A stretch of DNA of 43,506 nucleotides from SIG291 sp045543455 (lineage in GTDB: Bacteria > Bacillota > Clostridia > Lachnospirales > Lachnospiraceae), in NCBI GenBank assembly GCA_045543455.1, contig JAZQMK010000062.1:1-43506 (forward strand), written 5' to 3'. Shown piece by piece: positions 8,706 through 15,785 of the stretch. The translations under genes were made by a program, and so were the position numbers. Each line of letters begins with the position of its first letter. The first letter of the stretch is position 1. The notes below the pieces were generated by a model. That model did no database searches. It was not told the origin of the DNA and was given only the letters and a program-made list of their open reading frames with translations.

Positions 8706-9644
8706 ATGGAAAATGAACAAAAAAAAGGCTTTTTTTCCAAATTAGTTGCAGGTCTTTCTAAAACAAGAAACAATATTGTTTCAGGATTCGATTCTATTTT
8801 CAGTGGCTTTTCAAAAATAGATGATGATTTCTATGAGGAAATTGAAGAAATTCTTATTATGGGTGATATTGGTGTTAATGCAACCAATAAAATCATAGAA
8901 GACCTTAAAGAAAGAGTTAAGGAAGAAAAGGTAAAAGACCCTGCCCAATGTAAGCAACTGTTAATTGACAGTATTAAGGCACAGATGGATTTAGGTGAAA
9001 ATGCATATGAATTTGAAAATCAAAAATCCATTGTATTAATAATTGGAGTTAATGGCGTTGGTAAAACTACATCTGTCGGCAAGCTTTCAGGTCATTTGAA
9101 AGGTATGAATAAAAAGGTTGTTATGGCTGCTGCAGATACATTTAGAGCTGCTGCCATAGAGCAGCTTACAGAGTGGTCGCACAGAACTGGTACTGATATT
9201 ATTGCTCAAAGCGAAGGCTCAGACCCTGCGGCAGTTATTTATGATGCAATTGCTGCAGCAAAAGCAAGAAAAGCAGATGTGTTACTTTGTGATACAGCAG
9301 GTCGACTTCACAATAAGAAAAATCTTATGGAAGAGTTAAGAAAGATTGACAGAGTAATCGAAAGAGAGTATCCTGATGCTTATAGGGAAACTTTAATAGT
9401 TCTTGATGCAACAACTGGACAAAATGCATTATCGCAATTAAGAGAGTTTAAGGAAGTTGCAGATATTACAGGAATTATTTTAACTAAGCTTGATGGAACT
9501 GCTAAGGGTGGTATTGCCGTAGCAATTCAGTCAGAATATAAGATACCTGTAAAATATGTAGGTGTAGGTGAAAAGGTTGAAGATTTACAAAAGTTCAATT
9601 CAGATGATTTTGTAAATGCCCTTTTTGATATAAAAGAAAATTAA
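8706..9644 (+). CDS. ftsY: Signal recognition particle receptor FtsY
   Basis: FtsY (312 aa) is the membrane-associated GTPase that receives SRP-ribosome complexes and passes nascent membrane proteins to the Sec translocon. The N-terminal segment is short (MENEQKKGFFSKLVAGLSKT), as in Gram-positives, with no long acidic A domain. The GTPase motifs are GVNGVGKTT (114-122), DTAGRLHNKKNLM and TKLDGTAKGG, with DTFRAAAIEQL being the SRP-GTPase insertion-box motif. Its partner Ffh is encoded 1.7 kb downstream, with ilvA inserted between the two. Confidence 0.98.
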   Translation: MENEQKKGFFSKLVAGLSKTRNNIVSGFDSIFSGFSKIDDDFYEEIEEILIMGDIGVNATNKIIEDLKERVKEEKVKDPAQCKQLLIDSIKAQMDLGENAYEFENQKSIVLIIGVNGVGKTTSVGKLSGHLKGMNKKVVMAAADTFRAAAIEQLTEWSHRTGTDIIAQSEGSDPAAVIYDAIAAAKARKADVLLCDTAGRLHNKKNLMEELRKIDRVIEREYPDAYRETLIVLDATTGQNALSQLREFKEVADITGIILTKLDGTAKGGIAVAIQSEYKIPVKYVGVGEKVEDLQKFNSDDFVNALFDIKEN

Positions 9645-9663
9645 AAAGAAAGAAGATTTTGAT

Positions 9664-10875
9664 ATGTTAACATTAGAAAAATTTGAAGAGGCCTCTGAAA
9701 AGGTTAAAGAGGTAACTTTACAGACAAAGCTTGTTTATAGTGAATATTTTAGTAGCAGAAGTGGTAACAAAGTATATTTTAAGCCTGAAAATCTTCAGTA
9801 TACAGGTGCATACAAGGTAAGAGGTGCGTATTATAAGATTAGTACACTTTCTAAAGAGGAAAGAGAAAAAGGTTTAATTACAGCGTCAGCGGGTAATCAT
9901 GCTCAGGGTGTTGCCTATGCGGCAAAAATATATGGCGTAAAAGCGACTATTGTTATGCCAACAACAACACCATTGATTAAGGTTAACAGAACAAAAAGCT
10001 ATGGCGCAGAGGTTGTTTTATATGGAAATGTATATGATGAAGCTTGTGAATATGCTATTAAATTATCAGAAGAAAAAGGACTTACATTTATACATCCATT
10101 TGATGACTTAGATGTTGCAACAGGACAGGGTTCCATTGCTATGGAAATCATAAAGGAATTACCAACTGTAGATTATATTTTAGTACCAATAGGTGGCGGT
10201 GGACTTGCAACCGGTGTATCTGCACTTGCGAAGCTGCTTAATCCTAACATAAAGGTAATCGGTGTTGAACCTGCAGGAGCTAATTGCCTTCAGGAATCGA
10301 TAAAGGCAGGAGAAGTATTAACACTTCCTTCTGTAAGTACAATTGCAGATGGTACAGCAGTAAAAACACCTGGTAAGCTTTTATTCCCTTATTTAAAAGA
10401 AAATCTAGATGATGTTATAACTATAGATGATGAAGAGCTTATAGTTGCTTTCCTTGATATGGTTGAAAATCATAAGATGATAGTTGAAAATTCAGGACTT
10501 CTTACAGCTGCCGCAGTAACGCATTTAGGCGTTACAGGCAAGAAGGTTGTATCAATCTTAAGTGGTGGTAATATGGATATTATTACAATGTCTACTGTAG
10601 TACAACAGGGTCTTATTGCAAGAGACAGAATATTTACAGTATCTGTATTGCTTCCTGATAAACCAGGCGAGTTATTAAGAGTTGCAGAAGTTATTGCTAA
10701 GGAACAGGGTAATGTTATTAAGCTTGATCATAACCAGTTTGTAAGTATTAACAGAAATGCAGCAGTTGAACTTAGAATTACTATTGAAACATTTGGCAGT
10801 GAGCATAAAGCAAGACTTGTTGAAAAGCTTGATGAAAATGGTTTCAGACCAAGGGTAGTAAAAACAAATATATAA
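9664..10875 (+). CDS. ilvA: Threonine ammonia-lyase (threonine deaminase)
   Basis: This 403-aa PLP enzyme deaminates threonine to 2-oxobutyrate and ammonia, the entry to isoleucine synthesis or a route to propionate. The PLP lysine lies in LQYTGAYKVRGAYYKI. The phosphate cradle is PIGGGGLATGVSALAK, SAGNHAQGVAYAA is the conserved substrate loop, and SGGNMD lies near the end of the catalytic domain. Residues from about 325 on (FTVSVLLPDKPGELLRV) form a single ACT-like domain, so it is the roughly 400-aa class. That class includes both catabolic TdcB-like and biosynthetic clostridial enzymes, so ilvA is the best symbol but not certain. Its position between ftsY and ylxM-ffh is unrelated to its function. 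Confidence 0.9.
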   Translation: MLTLEKFEEASEKVKEVTLQTKLVYSEYFSSRSGNKVYFKPENLQYTGAYKVRGAYYKISTLSKEEREKGLITASAGNHAQGVAYAAKIYGVKATIVMPTTTPLIKVNRTKSYGAEVVLYGNVYDEACEYAIKLSEEKGLTFIHPFDDLDVATGQGSIAMEIIKELPTVDYILVPIGGGGLATGVSALAKLLNPNIKVIGVEPAGANCLQESIKAGEVLTLPSVSTIADGTAVKTPGKLLFPYLKENLDDVITIDDEELIVAFLDMVENHKMIVENSGLLTAAAVTHLGVTGKKVVSILSGGNMDIITMSTVVQQGLIARDRIFTVSVLLPDKPGELLRVAEVIAKEQGNVIKLDHNQFVSINRNAAVELRITIETFGSEHKARLVEKLDENGFRPRVVKTNI

Positions 10876-10881
10876 TTTTTA

Positions 10882-10918
10882 AAAGTGTCAAGAAAAAATA
10901 CTTGACACTTTCTTTTTT
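10882..10918 (+). terminator. Terminator after ilvA, overlapping the ylxM promoter
   Basis: AAAGTGTCAAG (10882-10892) pairs with CTTGACACTTT (10901-10911) over an 8-nt A-rich loop and is followed by CTTTTTT. The 3' arm contains TTGACA, which also serves as the -35 box of the next promoter. Confidence 0.88.
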
Positions 10919-10930
10919 ATATAGTATTAT
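10902..10930 (+). promoter_or_regulatory. Sigma-A promoter for ylxM-ffh, embedded in the terminator
   Basis: TTGACA (10902-10907) lies inside the terminator's 3' arm. TATTAT (10925-10930) follows after exactly 17 bp. Initiation near 10937 would give ylxM a very short leader, with AAAGGTGA at 10934-10941 lying at or just across the start point. Confidence 0.7.
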
Positions 10931-10946
10931 AGCAAAGGTGATTAAA

Positions 10947-11300
10947 TTGAACGATGTTGAAAAAGTGTTAAAACAGTCGCTTTTATATGATTTTTACGGC
11001 GAATTACTTACAGAACATCAAAAAAGCATATATGAAGATTATGTGCTTAATGATTTGTCTCTCAGTGAGATAGCATCAGAGAGAGGTATCAGCAGACAGG
11101 GTGTTCATGACATGATAAAAAGATGTGATAATATTCTTGCTGGTTATGAAGAAAAGCTTATGTTGTTGAGTAAGTTTCTTGATGCTAAGAAAAAGGTTAA
11201 TGAGATTAGACAATTAGCAAAAGAATGTATTAAGACTAAAGATTTAGAGGCAGTCTCTCAGATTGATATGATTGCAGAAAATATATTGGAAGATTTGTAA
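10947..11300 (+). CDS. ylxM: YlxM/p13-family DNA-binding protein
   Basis: This is a 117-aa helix-turn-helix protein of the YlxM/p13 family, encoded before ffh in many Gram-positives and thought to modulate the SRP. The HTH is seen in LSLSEIASERGISRQGVHDMIKR, preceded by LTEHQKSIYEDYVLND, which resembles sigma region 4. The C-terminal third is helical and charged. There is no ATG at the expected position. TTG 10947, preceded by AAAGGTGA (10934-10941), gives the family's usual N-terminus (NDVEKVLKQSLLYDFYGELLT). Extending further upstream would run through the promoter. ffh follows at 23 bp. Confidence 0.88.
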   Translation: MNDVEKVLKQSLLYDFYGELLTEHQKSIYEDYVLNDLSLSEIASERGISRQGVHDMIKRCDNILAGYEEKLMLLSKFLDAKKKVNEIRQLAKECIKTKDLEAVSQIDMIAENILEDL

Positions 11301-11323
11301 AGCTGAATGGAGAAATATAATAT

Positions 11324-12673
11324 ATGGCATTTGATTTATCGGAAAAATTGCAGAATATATTTAAAGGCTTAAGAGGCAAAGGCAGATTGACAGAAGCTGA
11401 TGTAAAGGCTGCTCTTAAAGAAGTTAAGATGGCTTTATTAGAAGCAGATGTTAACTTTAAGGTTGTTAAGCAGTTTGTTAAAGCTGTTGAAGAAAGAGCT
11501 GTCGGACAGGATGTTCTTAACGGACTTAATCCAGGACAGATGGTTATTAAGATTGTTAATGAAGAGATGGTTAAGCTCATGGGTTCTGAAACCACTGAGA
11601 TTGACATAAAGCCGGGTAATGAGATAACAATTATTATGATGGTTGGTCTTCAGGGTGCAGGTAAGACAACCACTACAGCAAAGATAGCCGGTAAGTTAAA
11701 GGCAAAAGGTAAGAAGCCTTTATTAGTTGCTTGTGATATATATAGACCTGCAGCTATTGAACAGTTACAGGTTAATGCTAATAAGCAGGAAGTTCCTATG
11801 TTTGCTATGGGAACAGGACATAAACCTGTTAATATTGTTAAGGCAGCATTAGAACATGCTAAAACTAATGGCAATAATGTAGTTATTATAGATACAGCCG
11901 GACGACTTCATATTGATGAAGGTATGATGGATGAGCTTATTGCTATAAAGGAAGCAGTAGCTGTTCATCAGACAATATTAGTTGTAGACTCTATGACAGG
12001 TCAGGATGCAGTTAATGTATCAGAGACATTCAATGATAAAATTGGAATTGATGGTGTTATTTTAACTAAGCTTGACGGTGATACAAGAGGTGGTGCGGCT
12101 TTATCAATTAAAGCAGTTACCGGTAAGCCTATTTTGTATGTTGGTATGGGTGAAAAGCTTTCTGATTTGGAGCAGTTTTATCCAGACAGAATGGCATCAA
12201 GAATTCTTGGAATGGGTGATGTACTTTCACTTATAGAAAAGGTTGAAACACAGATAGATGAAGAAAAAGCCAAGGAACTAGAGCGCAAGCTTAAGAAGGC
12301 GGAATTTGATTTTGATGATTATCTTGAACAGTTACATCAGATTAAGAATATGGGTGGACTTTCGGGCGTTTTAGATATGCTTCCTGGGTTAGGCTTTGGC
12401 AGTCAGATGAAAAATGTAAAAGTTACTGATGATGCAGAAGCGCAGATGGCTAGAACAGAAGCAATAGTATTGTCTATGACTAAAGCAGAACGAGCTAAGC
12501 CAGAGATTTTAAATCCTTCAAGAAAGAATAGAATCGCAAAGGGTGCAGGCGTTGATATTGCAGAGGTTAATCGTCTTATCAAGCAATTTAATGAGACACG
12601 TCAGATGATGAAAAAGATGCCGGGCCTTTTAGGAGGTAAGGGCAAAAAAGGTAAGTTTAGATTACCATTTTAG
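11324..12673 (+). CDS. ffh: Signal recognition particle protein Ffh
   Basis: Ffh (449 aa) is the SRP54 homologue. It binds signal sequences emerging from the ribosome and the 4.5S/6S SRP RNA, and docks with FtsY. The N domain is residues 1-100 or so. The GTPase motifs are GLQGAGKTTTTAK (from 108), DTAGRLHIDEGMMDEL and TKLDGDTRGGAA. The C-terminal M domain is methionine-rich (LDMLPGLGFGSQMKN, then TRQMMKKMPGLLGG) and ends in a basic tail. It follows ylxM in one operon. No SRP RNA gene was seen nearby. Confidence 0.98.
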   Translation: MAFDLSEKLQNIFKGLRGKGRLTEADVKAALKEVKMALLEADVNFKVVKQFVKAVEERAVGQDVLNGLNPGQMVIKIVNEEMVKLMGSETTEIDIKPGNEITIIMMVGLQGAGKTTTTAKIAGKLKAKGKKPLLVACDIYRPAAIEQLQVNANKQEVPMFAMGTGHKPVNIVKAALEHAKTNGNNVVIIDTAGRLHIDEGMMDELIAIKEAVAVHQTILVVDSMTGQDAVNVSETFNDKIGIDGVILTKLDGDTRGGAALSIKAVTGKPILYVGMGEKLSDLEQFYPDRMASRILGMGDVLSLIEKVETQIDEEKAKELERKLKKAEFDFDDYLEQLHQIKNMGGLSGVLDMLPGLGFGSQMKNVKVTDDAEAQMARTEAIVLSMTKAERAKPEILNPSRKNRIAKGAGVDIAEVNRLIKQFNETRQMMKKMPGLLGGKGKKGKFRLPF

Positions 12674-12679
12674 ATGAGT

Positions 12680-12700
12680 TTAAAATTCTTTGAATTTTAA
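12680..12700 (+). terminator. AT-only hairpin after ffh
   Basis: TTAAAATTC and GAATTTTAA form a perfect 9-bp stem with a 3-nt loop. It is nearly all A:T and is followed by ATTTTTAAAA rather than a clean U-tract, so it is at best a weak terminator or a transcript-end trimming stop between ffh and rpsP. Confidence 0.4.
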
Positions 12701-12735
12701 CATAGATTTTTAAAATAGCCAAGGAGGTGAATATA

Positions 12736-12981
12736 GTGGCAGTTAAAATCAGATTAAAGAGAATGGGTCAGAAGAAGGCTCCTTTTTATAGAATAGTAGT
12801 AGCAGATTCAAGAGCTCCAAGAGATGGTAAGTTCATCGATGAAATCGGTACTTACGATCCAACAAGAGAACCAAGCACATTTTCAGTAGATGAAGAAGCA
12901 GCTAAGAGATGGTTAGCTAACGGTGCTCAGCCAACAGAAGTTGTAGGTAAGATCTTCAAACTTGCTGGCATTGAAAAATAA
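12736..12981 (+). CDS. rpsP: 30S ribosomal protein S16
   Basis: This is an 81-aa small-subunit protein needed for 30S assembly. The sequence AVKIRLKRMGQKKAPFYRIVVADSR followed by RDGKFIDEIGTYDPTREP is the S16 signature. The start is GTG 12736, 5 bp after a near-perfect AAGGAGGTGA (12721-12730). An in-frame GTG at 12727 lies inside that ribosome-binding site and is rejected. It heads the conserved rpsP-khpA-rimM-trmD-rplS cluster. Confidence 0.97.
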   Translation: MAVKIRLKRMGQKKAPFYRIVVADSRAPRDGKFIDEIGTYDPTREPSTFSVDEEAAKRWLANGAQPTEVVGKIFKLAGIEK

Positions 12982-13002
12982 GACTAGTGGAGGTGTATGT
13001 CG

Positions 13003-13230
13003 ATGAAAGAATTAGTTGAAGTTATAGCTAAATCACTAGTTGATAACCCTGATGAAGTTGTAGTTACTGAGACAAAAAAAGATAAAGCTATCGTTTTAGA
13101 ACTCAAGGTGGCTCAATCAGATATGGGTAAAGTAATTGGTAAACAAGGACGAATCGCTAAAGCTATCCGTGCAGTTGTTAAAGCGGCTGCTCAACGTGAA
13201 GATAAAAAAGTTATTGTTGAGATAATGTAA
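13003..13230 (+). CDS. khpA: KH-domain RNA-binding protein KhpA (YlqC family)
   Basis: This is a 75-aa single-KH-domain protein. The GxxG loop is IGKQGR in MGKVIGKQGRIAKAIRAVVK. In Gram-positives KhpA pairs with KhpB/EloR and affects small-RNA biology and cell elongation. ATG 12997 is in frame, but GTGGAGGTG lies only 1-2 bp before it. ATG 13003 has normal spacing and gives the family start MKELVEVIAKSLVDNPDEV. Its place between rpsP and rimM is conserved across Firmicutes. Confidence 0.93.
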   Translation: MKELVEVIAKSLVDNPDEVVVTETKKDKAIVLELKVAQSDMGKVIGKQGRIAKAIRAVVKAAAQREDKKVIVEIM

Positions 13231-13245
13231 TGCGAATATGTCAAA

Positions 13246-13277
13246 CGGAAAGAGATGATGAAAGTCATCTCTTTCTG
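13246..13277 (+). other. Hairpin between khpA and rimM
   Basis: GAAAGAGATGA (13248-13258) and TCATCTCTTTC (13265-13275) form a perfect 11-bp stem with a 6-nt loop, extendable by a G-T and a C-G pair to 13 bp. No U-tract follows, so it is not an intrinsic terminator. It sits 20 bp before the rimM start and could be an mRNA processing or stability site that sets the ratio of S16/KhpA to RimM/TrmD. Confidence 0.6.
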
Positions 13278-13296
13278 TAATAAAATGAGAGGTACT

Positions 13297-13809
13297 ATGT
13301 TAGAGCAATATTTAAGAATCGGTGTTATTACAAAGACACATGGAATTAAAGGAGAAGTAAAGGTTTTTCCTACAATTGATGAAACAGAAAAATTTGCTAA
13401 GCTTAAAAAAGTTATTCTTGATACAGGAAAAGAAAAACTTCAGCTTGATGTTAAATATGCAAAATTTTTCAAGCAATTTGTAATTTTAAAGTTTAAAGAT
13501 ATTGATGATATTAATGATGTTGAAAAATATGTAAATAAGGATTTACTTCTATCAAGAGAGGATTTAGGACCATTAGGCGAGGATGAGAATTACATTTGTG
13601 ATTTAATAGGTCTTAAGGTTATTACTGAAGAAGATGAAGACTTAGGACAGTTAATAGATGTATTGCAGACTGGAGCAAATGATGTATATATTGTTAAAAT
13701 GAATAACGGTAAAGAAGTTTTGCTTCCTGCAATAAAGGAATGTATTTTGAATGTTGATTTAGATAGTCAGACTATGAAGGTACATTTAATGAAAGGGTTG
13801 TTAGATTGA
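13297..13809 (+). CDS. rimM: Ribosome maturation factor RimM
   Basis: RimM (170 aa) helps assemble the head of the 30S subunit and binds S19. The N-terminal domain starts YLRIGVITKTHGIKGEVKVFPTIDE, the hallmark of the family. The C-terminal PRC-barrel is seen from about residue 95 (IGLKVITEEDEDLGQLIDVLQTGANDVYIV), ending LLPAIKECILNVDL. In-frame ATGs at 13255, 13258 and 13285 fall in or just after a hairpin. ATG 13297 follows GAGAGGT and matches the family start. The stop TGA overlaps the trmD ATG by one base, indicating coupling. Confidence 0.94.
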   Translation: MLEQYLRIGVITKTHGIKGEVKVFPTIDETEKFAKLKKVILDTGKEKLQLDVKYAKFFKQFVILKFKDIDDINDVEKYVNKDLLLSREDLGPLGEDENYICDLIGLKVITEEDEDLGQLIDVLQTGANDVYIVKMNNGKEVLLPAIKECILNVDLDSQTMKVHLMKGLLD

Positions 13810-14516
13810 TGAAATTTAATGTTTTAACCTTATTTCCGGATATGATTAATAATGGACTTTCTCATAGTATTATTGGAAGGGCTATTGATAATGAGCTTAT
13901 TTCGGTAAAAGCAGTAAATATACGCGATTTTTCAAATAATAAGCATATGAAGGTGGATGATTATCCCTATGGCGGTGGCGCAGGAATGCTTATGCAGGTT
14001 CAGCCTGTTGTAGATGCATATAATTCACTTGAAAGTGTAAAAGAAGGTAAAAAACCAAGAGTAATATATGTAACACCATGGGGAAAAACATTTAATCAGT
14101 CTATGGCTAAAGAATTAGCTAAAGAAGAAGAATTAGTATTTTTATGCGGCCATTATGAAGGCATAGATGAGAGAGCACTGGATATGATTGCAACAGATTT
14201 TGTATCCATAGGTGACTATGTATTAACCGGTGGCGAATTACCGGCTATGATTATGATTGATGCAATTTCAAGACTTGTGGACGGTGTATTGAATAATGAT
14301 GATTCAGCAGTATATGAGTCATTTAATAATGATTTACTTGAACACCCTCAATATTCCAGACCTGAAGAGTATTGTGGCAGAAAAGTACCACAGGTATTGC
14401 TTTCGGGACATCATGGTAATATTGAAAAATGGCGTTTAGAACAGTCTATAGAACGTACAAAAAAATATAGACCTGATTTATATGAAAAATATTTAAAAAA
14501 CACTTGCAATAAATAA
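13809..14516 (+). CDS. trmD: tRNA (guanine-37-N1)-methyltransferase
   Basis: TrmD (235 aa) methylates G37 next to the anticodon using S-adenosylmethionine, which prevents +1 frameshifts. It is a SPOUT enzyme with a knotted cofactor pocket. Seen are the N-terminus MKFNVLTLFPDM, YPYGGGAGMLMQVQPV, FLCGHYEGIDER, and SIGDYVLTGGELPAMIMIDAISR, the knot region. The C-terminus is EHPQYSRPEEYCGRKVPQVLLSGHHGNIEKWR. The start ATG shares its first base with the rimM stop, so no separate ribosome-binding site is needed. Confidence 0.97.
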   Translation: MKFNVLTLFPDMINNGLSHSIIGRAIDNELISVKAVNIRDFSNNKHMKVDDYPYGGGAGMLMQVQPVVDAYNSLESVKEGKKPRVIYVTPWGKTFNQSMAKELAKEEELVFLCGHYEGIDERALDMIATDFVSIGDYVLTGGELPAMIMIDAISRLVDGVLNNDDSAVYESFNNDLLEHPQYSRPEEYCGRKVPQVLLSGHHGNIEKWRLEQSIERTKKYRPDLYEKYLKNTCNK

Positions 14517-14532
14517 GAATATATGTTATATT
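14504..14532 (+). promoter_or_regulatory. Promoter for rplS, starting inside trmD
   Basis: TTGCAA (14504-14509) lies in the last codons of trmD, with TATATT (14527-14532) 17 bp further on. It would give rplS a transcript of its own with a leader of about 70 nt. Confidence 0.6.
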
Positions 14533-14539
14533 CATATAG

Positions 14540-14602
14540 TTGTGAAAAATAGATGGTCCTCTGTTACGTTTATGTATTAAGAACATCCAATATTTAAGGA
14601 GG
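14540..14602 (+). promoter_or_regulatory. Probable ribosomal protein L19 leader
   Basis: Firmicute rplS genes commonly have an autoregulatory mRNA leader, and the space between the promoter and AAGGAGG (14596-14602) is the right size. A weak outer pairing GATG (14552-14555) with CATC (14584-14587) encloses GTCCTCTGTTACG. I cannot confirm the family consensus by eye, so the call rests mostly on position. Confidence 0.4.
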
Positions 14603-14608
14603 CACAAA

Positions 14609-14956
14609 ATGAACGAAATCATTAAGAACATTGAAGCAGCTCAGCTTAAATCAGAGATTGCTGAATTTCATGTTGGTGATACTGTAAAGGTATCTGCTAA
14701 GATTAAGGAAGGTAACCGTGAAAGAATTCAGGTATTCGAAGGAACTGTAATTAAGAGACAGGGTGGAAGCAACAGAGAAACTTTCACAGTAAGAAAGAAT
14801 TCTAACGGTGTTGGCGTAGAAAAGACTTGGCCATTACACTCACCATCTGTTGTAAGCATTGAAGTAGTAAGATTAGGTAAGGTTAGAAGAGCTAAACTTT
14901 ACTACTTAAGAGACAGAGTTGGTAAGGCAGCTAAGGTAAAAGAATTAGTAAAATAA
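14609..14956 (+). CDS. rplS: 50S ribosomal protein L19
   Basis: L19 (115 aa) lies at the interface of the 30S and 50S subunits. The sequence FHVGDTVKVSAKIKEGNRERIQVFEG, then RQGGSNRETFTVRKNSNGVGVEKTWPLHSPSV and KVRRAKLYYLRDRVGKAAKVKE, is the full family signature. AAGGAGG precedes ATG 14609 by 6 bp. It is separated from trmD by 92 bp with its own promoter, and ends at a terminator. Confidence 0.98.
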   Translation: MNEIIKNIEAAQLKSEIAEFHVGDTVKVSAKIKEGNRERIQVFEGTVIKRQGGSNRETFTVRKNSNGVGVEKTWPLHSPSVVSIEVVRLGKVRRAKLYYLRDRVGKAAKVKELVK

Positions 14957-14968
14957 TTTAGCAATTAG

Positions 14969-15008
14969 AGGACAAGTACGTTTAGTAGTTGTCCTTTTGT
15001 GTTTTTTT
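14969..15008 (+). terminator. Rho-independent terminator after rplS
   Basis: AGGACAAGTAC (14969-14979) pairs with GTAGTTGTCCT (14985-14995) with one internal mismatch and a 5-nt loop, followed by TTTGTGTTTTTTT. Confidence 0.85.
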
Positions 15009-15031
15009 ACAAGTTAGAATGGAAGATTTTT

Positions 15032-15607
15032 ATGTTTGAATTTAAGAAACGAGAGACAGAAAAAAGATTATTAATAACCATAGGGAAATGGGTTACTGAT
15101 ATAATATTTGTAGTATTACTTGCTTACTTTATTATAAGTTATACCTTTGTAAGATATTCAGTTGTGGGACATTCAATGGAAAGTGCTACTAAAGAAGGTG
15201 GATTATTAAATGGTGATATAGTTATGGTAAATAAAGTAGAATATAGTTTATCAAAACCTGACCGATATGATATAATAGTAATAGAGGCACAAGACGACAG
15301 TAATTTAGAATACCATGTTAAAAGAATAATTGGTCTGCCTGGTGAAACGGTACAGATTAAAAACGGATACATTTATATTAATGATGTTGAGTTAAAAGAC
15401 GATATAACTGATGTAGAGATATATAATACAGGGTTGGCTGAAAATAAAATAACTCTGGGTAAGGATGAATATTTTGTTCTTGGTGACAATCGTAATAACA
15501 GTAACGATAGTAGAAGTGAAAGCTTTGGAAATGTTAAATTTGATGAAATTATAGGTAGTGTGTGGTTTAGGATAAGCCCACTTGAAAAATTTGGATTTGT
15601 AAAATAA
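15032..15607 (+). CDS. lepB: Type I signal peptidase (first copy)
   Basis: This 191-aa membrane enzyme removes signal peptides from secreted proteins outside the membrane. A single N-terminal transmembrane helix (about residues 20-42) is followed by the S26 motifs: the catalytic Ser in VVGHSMES, the catalytic Lys in HVKRIIGLPGE, and FVLGDNRNNSNDSR near the end. ATG 15032 is chosen because GGAAG (15021-15025) precedes it. The frame extends to a GTG at 14999, but that lies in the rplS terminator tail. A second copy lies downstream of rbgA, so the two are local paralogues (both contain VKRIIGLPGETVQI). Which substrates each handles cannot be read from the sequence. Confidence 0.93.
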   Translation: MFEFKKRETEKRLLITIGKWVTDIIFVVLLAYFIISYTFVRYSVVGHSMESATKEGGLLNGDIVMVNKVEYSLSKPDRYDIIVIEAQDDSNLEYHVKRIIGLPGETVQIKNGYIYINDVELKDDITDVEIYNTGLAENKITLGKDEYFVLGDNRNNSNDSRSESFGNVKFDEIIGSVWFRISPLEKFGFVK

Positions 15608-15785
15608 TTGGAGTATAGTGTGAAAAAACATATGGATATGCTGTTTCTTCCCACGACTATTTGTGCCGAAGCGTCACAAATAGCTTGATGCACAAACAAA
15701 AAACACTTTCGTGAATTTTTGTTGCGCAGTTCCTACGCATATGACTTGCTATGCAAGTCAGTTACGCTTCTGAATGGAGGATAAT
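15608..15785. repeat. Intergenic segment with nested inverted repeats
   Basis: The gap between lepB and rbgA has no reading frame but several perfect inverted repeats. CTATTTGTG (15657-15665) pairs with CACAAATAG (15675-15683) around CCGAAGCGT. TGACTTGC (15742-15749) pairs with GCAAGTCA (15753-15760) around TAT. A weaker CAC-tttc-GTG pair lies in an A/T-rich context near 15704-15713. None has a clear U-tract. It resembles a degenerate dispersed intergenic repeat. The rbgA ribosome-binding site TGGAGG is its last part (15775-15780). Confidence 0.5.

Noticed and set aside
14999..15031. Longer N-terminus for the first signal peptidase
   Set aside because: The extension begins in the T-run of the rplS terminator, and ATG 15032 has its own ribosome-binding site and the normal family length.
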